This document shows, in pieces, positions 22,227 to 31,929 of a stretch of 64,000 bases of DNA. The notes beneath the pieces are model-generated. The model worked only from the letters and a program-made list of their open reading frames with translations, was not told the DNA's origin and made no database searches. Where the stretch lies: assembly GCA_003254925.1 (NCBI GenBank), contig QANZ01044545.1:22791-86790 (forward strand), read 5' to 3'. Each line of letters begins with the position of its first letter. Position 1 is the stretch's first letter. A program made the translations under genes and the position numbers. The DNA comes from Chamaecrista fasciculata (taxonomy: Eukaryota > Streptophyta > Magnoliopsida > Fabales > Fabaceae).

Positions 22227-22334
22227 AGGGGTTAGAATGGAATGAAAGGAGAAGTTGAAGGGTGAAAGTGAGCAAGTTAGATTAGAGAACCCAATAACAA
22301 TACGTTTTCTATTTTGTATAATTGGAAATGGAAT

Positions 22335-22812
22335 CCTGAGATCACGGTCCAAATTTTTTTTATAATTTTCATTTTAGTCCTCAAATATTATAGTTCAAGG
22401 ACGTTTTTGTAAATTTTGAAATTATTTGGGGGGCATTTTGAAACATAATGGACCAAAATGAACATTAAGACATACATTTAGGACCAAATTGACCCTTTAA
22501 CCTTGTTTTTTTTTTCTTTTTACACTATTCCCTTTATTATGAAATATCTATTTTTTAAGATTAATATACAAAGATAAAAAAATTATTAATTCACTTAAAA
22601 TAAAGAGAAATATAGAATAAAAAGATTAAATTATCCTTATTAAATTATTCTTATTTATTCTCACCAATTCAATCTCTATTCTCTACTAACTATTTAATAG
22701 GGATAAAATTATAAAAAAAAAATAATAATTAATGTTCTCTTGATTTTGTAAAGCATCAATTGAAAAATAAACTTTCCAACCTATTCACGGACAGAGAGAG
22801 TTCATTATAGTA
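22335..22812. mobile_element. Two adjacent MITE-like elements upstream of PDC copy 1
   Basis: 22335-22510 has opposed GGTCCAAATT and AGGACCAAATTG blocks. 22530-22812 matches the MITE at 17095-17357 in its body (AATTCACTTAAAATAAA, ACCAATTCAATCTCTA) and ends near CACGGACAGAGAGAG, again the inverse of a CTCTCT-type terminus. Neither occurs upstream of copy 2. Confidence 0.5.
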
Positions 22813-22984
22813 ATATTTCAAACCGAAGATCCTCTTCCCGGCTAAGGCTTTCAATGATTTGCTCAACTTTTTTATCAACTTGTACAAGTGAGGAAGTTGT
22901 TCTCATCAAATTAGTGTGTATGAGAACCTACCTTGCGTGCTTATTAGTTATTACATTAGCATGCAATGCTTAGCCTTCCTCAAA

Positions 22985-23480
22985 GGAGTCTGTCATTAAT
23001 TGCCTTAGATAAAACTTTGAGTGGCTTTTCCTGAAACTCTTGGAAGTTGGAATGGTCGAATGGCCAAAGAAGATTGAATTTTATCAAATGGGATAGATAT
23101 CATTTTCCAAACCAAGAAACAAGGAGGGTTAGGTCTAACCAAAGCCTATATAAAAAGTTAGAAATTTATCCCTTTGTGCCAAACTAGTTTGGCGGATGCA
23201 CAAGGAATTAGTCTCCATTTGGGCCTTAATGGGAACTCTCTTAACTCTTGTATAGGCAAGTTCATCAATTTGGGGTATCCAATTCTTAACTCAGGTAAAG
23301 GTACCAATCTTTGGAAAGATTCTTTGGCTGCCTCTTAATTGGCCCTTTAAGAAGCCACATATACGGGCCTCTCAAGCAAGATGAAGAGGGCTTCTATGTG
23401 GCTCATGTTTTGGATCTAGAGGGGCAGTGGGATTGGTCCAAAATTTCATACTATTTTCCCATAGCGGTGGTTGGTAAAAC
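22985..23480 (+). mobile_element. LINE fragment (non-LTR reverse transcriptase C-terminal part)
   Basis: The plus-strand translation, with frame breaks and stops, gives FQTKKQGGLGLTKAYIKS and AKLVWRMHKELVSIW. These resemble the region just after the reverse transcriptase of plant L1-type LINEs (pattern KKQGGLGL...LAKxxWRL). It is short and degenerate; no poly(A) or target-site duplication was found. Confidence 0.6.
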
Positions 23481-23946
23481 CGCCACTATTACATCCAATG
23501 TAAGGCGATAATTTTTTGCAACTGCCCGTAAATCAGGTATAGTGACGTTACAAACCGACATTAATCATCTAGTTTTGTCTATTCTTGTGTTTGTGACGGT
23601 TGTAAATCCTCACTAAACCATTTTCTAAATAGCTAACGCAATAGATGTGGTTTTTAAATAAAATCATAGTTCGAAAATTCAGACCCAAGGACTCAGGTGT
23701 ACGGGTCACCAATTCAACTGTTGAGTCACTTAAAACTCAATTGACTCGGTTAAATAAAAAAAAATAACAAATATATTTATATATTTACACATACATCAAT
23801 CAAACAAATATCTTGTATACATACTAAATCATAAGAAATCCAATTTAAACATGAAATCGATTAGAAATTGTCATTTTTTGCTGAAGAAAAAAAATATTCA
23901 TAAATTCAAACAAGGATTCACATTTTCACAGATTATAAAAGATAAA
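23480..23946. other. Repetitive spacer, possible CACTA or hAT remnants
   Basis: GCGGTGGTTGGTAAAACCGCC (23464-23484) is an inverted repeat like CACTA subterminal repeats. GACTCAGGTGTACGGGTCACC (about 23693) resembles old transposon sequence. No gene. Confidence 0.35.
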
Positions 23947-26126
23947 GAGTAAACTATCAAATTAGTCCCCAGATTTTTGCTCGGTTACAGATAAGTCCCT
24001 GAATTTAGATAATAGACGAATAAGTCCCCGAATTTATCGACTGTTACACAAATTGGTCCCTCGGTTAATCTGACGTTACAAAAAACGTGACGTGGCACGT
24101 TAACTGCCACGTCAGCACGGGGTTAACTGAGAAAAAAAATGCCAACTGGGTTATTATGCGCCACATCAGCATTATTATTTAAAAATAAAAAAGAAAATTT
24201 GTGTGTTGTCAAATAGGACCCTGACTTCAATCCTCTTTTTCATCATCTTCATTCATTTTAGTCCCAAATCCTCAAAATAAAATTGCAAAGTGTCCCAAAA
24301 CTCTTCCAAACATTCCAATTTAGTCCTTAAAAGTATTAAAAACCCTAAAACCTAAACCCCAAACTCTAAACCCTAAAACCCTAAACCCTAAAATCCTAAA
24401 CCCTAAAACCCTAAAATCCTAAAATTGTAAAGTGTCCTAAAATTCTTCCAAACATTCTAATTTAGTCCTTAAAAATATTAAAAAACCTAAAACCTAAACT
24501 CTAAAACTCAAACTCCAAACCCCAAATCTCAAACCCCTAAACCCTAAACCTCTAAAAAATAAAACTTAAATTTTTTCTTTAATCTTCATCTTTATCTTCC
24601 TAAATTGATGTTTTTTTTTTTAAATTTTCATCTTTGAAAAAAAAAAAATTCATGTTCACCTTCCAAGGAACACTACAACCTATTCATCTTCATCTTCTCC
24701 TTTAACTCACAAAATCCATCTCAATTCAAAATCCATCTTCATTTTCCATTCAACTCACATATATGCACAAATCCATCTTCTCCTTCACCCACAAAATAAA
24801 TCGGCGAAACTTACAGTCGATAGTTGATATTTGATAGTTTCTCAGTTGTTGGACTTTTGGCTATGGTGATTCGTTTGGTGAGAAAAATAGCGCAGAAAGG
24901 GATAAAATCAAAGACTGTGTAGCTGTAAACTCACCAAAAATGTGAGATCTGGATGGAGAAACGAAATCCGAAACGCTGCCGAGTTCGAGTAATAAATCCA
25001 CGGCGACGAAATTGGAAAAGGGTTAAGAAATGAACCATCTGCAAACTCGCGACGGATCTATTCGTTAGGGATCTCGAAATCGCGACGAAGATTTGACGAT
25101 GATGATGAAAAATCTGGGCATTTTCTGGGAAGAAGATGACGATGAAGTTGGGTTTCTGTTCGTTGGGTTTTTCTGGGCAATTTTTGTGGAAGAAGGTGAA
25201 GAGGAAAGTAGGATTTAAGGACCAAATTGCAAGAGAGTAGTTTTTTTAGGGGTTTAGGATTCAGGGTTTAGGGGTTAGGGTTTAGGGGTTTAGATTTTAG
25301 GGTTTAGGATTTTAGGGTTTAGGGTTTAGGATTTTAGAGTTTAGGGTTTTAGATTTTAGGGTTTAGGTTTTAGGATTTTAGAATTTTGAATATTTTTAAG
25401 GACTAAATTAGAATGTTTGGAAGAGTTTTGGGACACTTTACAATTTTAGGATTTTAGGGTTTAGGTTTTAGGGTTTTTAATACTTTTAAGGACTAAATTG
25501 GAATGTTTGGAAGAGTTTTAGGACACTTTACAATTTTAGGATTAGGGTTTTAGGGTTTAGAGTTTGGGGTTTAGATTTTAGGGTTTTTAATACTTTTAAG
25601 GACTAAATTGGAATGCTTGGAAGAGTTTTGGGACACTTTACAATTTTAGGATTTTAGGGTTTTAGGGTTTAGGTTTTGAGTTTTGGGTTTTAAGGTTTGG
25701 AGTTTAGGGTTTAAGTTTTAGGATTTTTAATGCTTTTAAGGACTAAATTGAAATGTTTGGAAGAGTTTTTGGACACTTTACGATTTTATTTTGAGGATTT
25801 GGGACTAAAATGAATGAAGATGATGAAAAGAGGGGGAATTGAGAATAATGGGATAAAAATTGAAGTTCGGGACCTATTTGACAACACACAAATTTTCTTT
25901 TTTATTTTTAATTAATAATGCTAATGTGGTGCAAAATAACCCAGTTGGCCTTTTTTTTTTTCAGTTAACCCTAACGTGCCACGTCATCTTTTTTGTAACG
26001 TCAGGTTAACCGAGGGACCAATTGTGTAACAGTCGATAAATTCGGGGATTTATTCGTCTATCATCTAAATCCAGGGGCTTATCTGTAACAGAGCAAAAAT
26101 CTGGAGACTAATTTGATAGTTTACTC
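23947..26126. mobile_element. Large foldback MULE-like element with telomere-like arms
   Basis: A 2180-bp element with terminal inverted repeats of roughly 300 bp, beginning GAGTAAACTATCAAATTAGT and ending with its inverse. Flanks are aaaagataaa and aaaaaataaa, a 10-bp duplication with one difference, as expected for a Mutator-type insertion. The left arm carries CCCTAAA arrays (24340-24560) and the right arm TTTAGGG arrays (25245-25700), each mixed with a module around GGACTAAATTGGAATGTTTG present about twice on the left and four times on the right. The central 400 bp (about 24790-25200) is GC-richer, not repeated, and could be captured host sequence. No transposase is encoded, so it is non-autonomous. 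Confidence 0.85.
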
Positions 26127-27300
26127 AAAAAATAAATCAGTATTTATAAATTCACAAAATAGAAACTAAAAAATACAACTATAAAAGTGAATTGCAATAT
26201 ATAAGGCTCCTTGAAGACTCTAAAATTTGTTATTCATCGAGTTCTGATCAAACATATCATTATAAAATTATTTGATTCAATTGATTTAATTAACACGGAA
26301 TCTTAATATTTAAGACCACAACTTAAACCAATTGTGGGAGGCAACACAACACTTGAGTTTCAGCATTTTTTCTTTTCAGTCTAGATCAAAATAGACAGGC
26401 GGGTTCATGGTTCAAACCCGGACCGACACATTGACCCAAACAATTTTTATGATAAAACACCTAACTTTCAGCCATTTTATTATTAGCGGCGGCTATGAAC
26501 CGTTGCTGAGCCATAGTTTTTTCACAACAATTTTTAAGCCATTTGGCGATTTTTTTTTTTCTTTATAGAAATTATTCTCTTTTGCATTTTCTTTTTGTTT
26601 CGTTCTCAAAGTCAATGTATTCAAGTTTTCAAAAAAGGAAGGTGGAGCATCCACACCAAATGGCTTAAAAATCATACCGAGCAAGGTCACTACTACACAA
26701 TTTGATGCTAAATCAAGATCCCCTACACTGGCGAAACAACATTGACGAAGAAATTATTTACTATTATATGACAGGGCTATATCAAGCAACAAATGGATCA
26801 TGTTCTATATCGGGGCTTATTATAAATTTACTTTTGGGAAATCTTCGATGCATCAGTTAATAAATTTACTTGTTTGTTGTATTAGTCTAAGTTGAAATCT
26901 GTCATGACTTAGGCCAAAAAATAAAAATCTGTCATGACAAAAGTGTGATAACATACAAAGCTTATATGCAGAGACTCATTCAGTATGAAGAACCAAGTTC
27001 AATTTACAATAGAAAGAAGGTATTCATTAATTCTCTTCTTCTTGAACATACTCTTTTGCAGTTTCAGATTTGAATAGAATTGAAAATATGCCCAAGAAAT
27101 TAATTTCCTTTTTCTCATCTTGATAACTGATACGGAGCATGGTAGTCAGTGAAGTGTTTCCAATGGTATTATTACCTTTCCAATACTACATGTGCATAGC
27201 TTAGGAGTAAGTGCAGAATTACCAACAAAATCATCATCACCAAATACCTCCATGGTAATTCAACTAGAATATGCAACCCAGAATCAAGGAGTAGGCAATG
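26127..27300. other. Repetitive spacer between the PDC copies
   Basis: No gene is seen. CACTACTACACAATTTGATG near 26688 resembles a CACTA terminus, and an inverted pair of ATTTTTAAGCCATTTGG / CCAAATGGCTTAAAAAT spans about 26530-26670. A GC-rich old repeat (AACCCGGACCGACAC) lies near 26417. Confidence 0.4.
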
Positions 27301-27510
27301 TATGATATAATTTGTCTTCAAATAATTTCAAGAGAAGGAATAAAGGGCAAGATGAGAGAAGCATAGAATGATAGAAGTACTCGAGAATTAGCATTAATTA
27401 ATGACTGTAACTCATTTGAAAAGACTCACACTCACACCCACCCTTCAACAAAATAAACTTGCAGTACATTGTCCTCTTGATGATAATGAATTCTTGAGTT
27501 TATAATTGAC
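27300..27510 (-). repeat. 3' flank of PDC copy 2
   Basis: It matches 16683-17060 and 10432-10618 (TAATTTGTCTTCAAATAATT, GAGAATTAGCATTAAT, CATTTGAAAAGACTCACAC) and shows the empty site of the MITE found at 16819-16998. Confidence 0.8.
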
Positions 27511-27591
27511 ATATGATTAATTAAACAGGCAATCTACTTAATTCTCTACTAATCAATTAATGCAACAATAATATTAATTTGGTGGTTGAGA

Positions 27592-30500
27592 TCACTGAGG
27601 ATTAGGAGGACGGCTATTAGCAGCAGAAACTCTAGAACCCCATTCAAGCAACTCTTTGCTGGTATCATCCTTATGCACTATCACCTCTATGAAGCACAAG
27701 CTTTCCTTCTTTGGTCCTGTTGCTGTTGCTATTGCTTCAATCAGCTCCTCTTCACAAAATACCTGCAATTCATAATATAGTAGTAATTAACATATATACT
27801 TAATTATTTATCTCTACTATTCAACCTTAACCAATGGTATATATATATAAGTATATAACTAATTAGTTACCTTGGTGGTCCAGCATTTGCCTTGACCATT
27901 GTGGATTGCATCAACCAAGGCAGTGTAATTCCAATTCTTGATGACATTGTATGGCCCATCATGTATTTCCACTTCAATTGTGTATCCTCCATTGTTTATC
28001 AGAAATATTATGCTCTTCTGCCCACATCTCACCATTGTAGATATCTCTTGTGCAGTCACCTGCAAATTAAACACATCATTCAATTTCGATTTTCTCTAAA
28101 TCCCCTGCTTAATTAATTAACTTCCTTTAATTTTGAGCACAATCATTAATGCACTATATATATAGATATAGTGGAATAATTAACAACCTTTTGGCCAAAA
28201 AAAAAACAAAAAAAGAATAATTAAGAACCTGAAAGCTTCCATCTCCAATGCAAGCAATGACTCGCTTCTCAGGAACAGCTTGTGCGTAGCCAAGTGTTGC
28301 CCCCACTGACCATCCGATCGATCCATATTGCATTTGGAACTCGTACCTGTACATTATCAAAATTTCATCAATTCATTTTCATCTTCAGTTGAACAGTTTA
28401 TTTGTAGTGGAAACTATTAATTTAATCCTCCAATTCTGTAAAAAATGTTATTTTAGTTCTTAAATTTTTAAATATTTAATTTAATTTACAAAATTGTATA
28501 ACTAATTTCAATTTAGTCCCTCTATGAATCATGTACGTTATTAGAAAGTAGAGACATTATTCACAGAGGGACTACGTTGTAATGAATCATAAACATTTAA
28601 AGGCAGAATAAAACATTTCAAAAAATCAAATATTGAAAAAGAAATACATATAATTTAGGGACTAAAATATCAATTTACACTATAAGTTTCTCTAGTAACC
28701 AAATAATTCAAAAGTTTAAAGACTAAAATGACAAGACCCATACAATTTAACATCTAGAATATGAAGTTATTCTTTTTTTACCATCTTAAATAAGCTAGAC
28801 ACCAATCAATCAAGTGCTGGTATTAAAATGCAATTCAAACAAATTCAATAATGGATAAACTTGTGTTTCAATGTATAGTGATTCATTACAAAAAGACTCG
28901 AAATTGAAGCTTACCCACATGCCCTTGGAAGTTTCAGCTTCTGGCAATTAAACCAAGAATCTCCAGTCTCAGCAATAACAGCAGTTTCATGAGACAGCAT
29001 ATTCTGAATATGTTGAAACAGAACATTCACTCTCAATGGCTCTCTAGGCTCTGCCTTCACAGGAACACCATCAGGCACATATATCCTATGATAATTCTCA
29101 TAAGAACTCGTATTCCTCTTCACTCTCTTAGCCAATTCCCTAAGAAAATCCTTCATGAGAACACACCCAAAAGCCGGTCCATTTCCCACAATAACCCGGT
29201 CCGGCTGAACAATAATAGCCTTCTCCTTCTTCAGAAGCAGAGAGTACCCAACAGAGCTATAGTCATTGAAAATCGGACCGGCGAACACGTAAGCATCGGC
29301 CGATTCTACGATCTCGGCGCAGAATGCCGTGCTCACTGCACCCCAATATGTTCCAATGAAGTGAGGGTGGTGCTCCGGGACTAGTCCTTTCGCCGACGGC
29401 ATCACCGCGAGCGCGTAGCCGCAAGCATCGGCGAGCTCGACAAATGCGTCGCCGGCGTGAGCCACCCGGAGTTTGGGGCCTCCGACGAGGACTGGTTTCA
29501 CTGCTTTGTTGAGGAATTCTGCTGCTGCTTCTACTGCTGCCTCCAATCCCATTTTATTACTTAATCTGTGAAAAAAAATAGAAAAAAAGTTTAGTGTTTT
29601 GTATGAGAGAATGAAGATGGGACTCTGTTTTTTGAAGAATGATGAGGAGAGAGAAAGTACTTAGGGGAGAGAGAGAATGGGACTGGCTCACGAGCGAAAG
29701 TAGGGTGAGGAATTGCAGAGAGGTTACAGCTGATGCTTATGTAAACAGGCTTGCTTTCTTTCAGAGCCGTTGAGATTGCTGTGTCGATCAATTCATGTGC
29801 GTTTTCTAAGTTATTCACTACGGCCTGTAATACCAAAGTGGATGATGATTATGAAACAGAGGAATTCACCAAACAGAGTAAAGAAAAAATTTGAATATGA
29901 GTTTTTATTTATTTTTTGGCCAAATTGAATATGAGGTTTTTGTTAATGAGAAATTAGTTCTTATCACAAAATTTTTATGTCACATCACAAGTTTCATTGA
30001 AAATTGTAGAAGGTGTCTGTTTTTTAGATTAGGTGAAGGTGAAAGTGATAGTATTAGTCTTTAAAGACAAGAATTTGATAGTTGATACTTGATACATCAT
30101 AGGGTTGAAATGCTTAGAAATTATTTTCAAAGATTATTCCAATTAATTTATTCCTAACGTCAATTTGATTTTGACTCAAGTATTTTCTTCATTAACTTAT
30201 TAGTCCTCCTAAAATGAGGTTAGATTATAACTAAAATAATTTTTTAAAAGAAGGCCAAAACCTTATTTTGATCTCTCATATTTGTTCAAAATTCTATTTT
30301 TGTCTCTCAAATATTTTTTTTGGTCCCTCATATTTGTTTAAGGTTCCGTTTTGATCACGATGCAAGTTCCAACACCATGGGACCAGAACGGAGCTTTGAA
30401 CAAACATGAAGGATCTAAGTAACGATTTGAAAGTAATATAACTAGAGATTTTATACCTGGTAGCAAGTAACGGTCTGAAAGCACCGAAGCTCCTGGCTGA

Positions 30501-30987
30501 AATCGGGTAACCCGATAGTATGATGGAGGATCCGATTGGTTCCATAGTCATTAGAATTAGGCCCACCAACAATACAAATGAGAGGCAAATTCTCACTGTA
30601 AGCTCCGGCAATGGCGTTAACGACGCTGAGGCCGCCGACGGTGAAAGTAACGACGCAAGCTCCGACGCCGCGGCATCGCGCATAGCCGTCGGCGGCGTAA
30701 CCGGCGTTGAGCTCGTTACAGCAGCCGACGACGTTGAGCTTCGGCTCGGCGATGAGGTGGTCGAGAAGCGTGAGGTTGAAGTCGCCGGGAACGGAAAACA
30801 CGTCGGTGACGCCGATTTGAACTAGCCGGCGTGCCAGGTGGCTTCCCAACGTGGCGTCGCAGGCGGCGGAGATCACGGCGGAGGGAGGAACGGTGTTTTG
30901 GATGGCTGAAACGGTGCCGTTTGGGAGGGAACCGACGTCGTTGCTGTGAGGCTTACACGTGTCCAGAGAGCCAATTTTGGTGTCCAT
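27592..30987 (-). CDS. PDC: Pyruvate decarboxylase, copy 2 (six exons)
   Basis: Full-length plant PDC, the ThDP-dependent cytosolic enzyme making acetaldehyde from pyruvate for alcohol dehydrogenase. Exons in transcript order: 30987-30457, 29824-29661, 29565-28915, 28346-28229, 28059-27871, 27762-27592. All GT-AG; the joined frame encodes 607 residues, the normal length for plant PDC, ending RPPNPQ. Key residues: Asp69 in VPGDFNL, Glu92 in NELNAG, His155-His156, GDGSFQ (483-488) with NN (510-511) for ThDP and metal, Glu517. The introns are compact apart from intron 3, which holds a MITE shared with copy 1. The start is the first Met of the family motif MDTKIGSLD; upstream in-frame codons lie in the leader. 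This copy looks the more conserved of the pair. Confidence 0.94.
28405..28690. mobile_element. MITE in intron 3 of PDC copy 2
   Basis: It matches the 18660-18934 element (TAATCCTCCAATTCTGTAAAA, TTTAGTCCCTCTA, inverse AATTTACACTATAAGT) at the orthologous intron position. Confidence 0.65.
30250..30420. repeat. Foldback repeat in intron 1 of PDC copy 2
   Basis: TCATATTTGTTTAAGGTTCCG and inverse-like GGAGCTTTGAACAAACATGA oppose each other. It is a small MITE-like repeat with no resolved duplication, different from the intron 1 insertion of copy 1. Confidence 0.5.
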
Positions 30988-31093
30988 GAAGGGAAGAAAG
31001 AGTTTGAATTTGTGAGGATGAAAAAGAGAGAATGAATAATACTGAAGAAAAATCAATGTGTTGAGTGATGAGAAGGGAAGGGAAAAGGAGGGA

Positions 31094-31099
31094 TTTATA
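31094..31099 (-). promoter_or_regulatory. PDC: TATA box of PDC copy 2
   Basis: Minus-strand CTTATAAATCC, about 107 nt upstream of the start codon. Position and surroundings match copy 1; similarity of the two promoters fades about 200 bp upstream of the start. Confidence 0.65.
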
Positions 31100-31199
31100 A
31101 GGGGTTTAAGGGAAGGGGGTTAGAATGCAATTAAGAAGTTTGAAGTTGTAAAAGTGAGAAAGTTGTATTAGAGAACGCAATAAAGAATAATACTAGGTG

Positions 31200-31929
31200 C
31201 GGTTTTCGGTTTTGAATATATTGGAATTAGAATATTGAGGCAGAACAAAGCCATTCATTAAACTGTCATTCAGCTTTTTTATTAGTTTTTTTGCTGATGT
31301 CGGTGGTTTGTGATTTTGATCTGTCTCCTGCTGATCTAGACTAGAACTGTGTACAATTGTTGGAAAAGTATATAGGTACTTATTGAAGTTGGTGGGTTTT
31401 TGATTTGTTCATCCGAGTTATTCAACCTTTTTAATTGTCTCTTTTAAAACAAAAACACATTCTTAAAAAAAAATTATTATTTAATTCGTATAATTTACTA
31501 GTTAAGTTTTGAACATTAGCACTTCAATATTGAGATTGATATTTATATTGATATTGATATCAAGTGCTAGGTAACTAAATGTTAGCTCTTGATTATTTGT
31601 CGGTCAATAATTAATCTTTAATTTTAGCAGAATTCAACATTTGGTAGATAGAGAGTTAATCATGAAATTTACTATATATATATTGGACGCCCTTTGAAGT
31701 TCTTTGGATTAGATTTTCTCCCACAAATTACCACTTAATGAAACGCAGCGTTTGATTTTTAATGAAGCTGTGCATTTTTCACAAAACGCTCTATATGTGT
31801 CAATACTAGGATAAAAAAGATGAAATTCAACGCCCAACAATTTTCTAAATTCAGAGAATTCTAGAAGTGGCCAACTCTAAAAAAATCTAGTTTTCTACAT
31901 ATCCATCATCCTCTAGAATTACCAGTGTC
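31200..31929. other. Intergenic region upstream of PDC copy 2
   Basis: AT-rich, with short TTGATATTGATAT repeats near 31535-31560. No gene or clear element. Confidence 0.4.

Noticed and set aside
23480-26720. A complete CACTA transposon around the 23947-26126 MULE
   Set aside because: Only one CACTACTACACAA-like end (near 26688) and a GCGGTGGT...ACCGCC palindrome are visible; no matching opposite terminus or 3-bp duplication was found.
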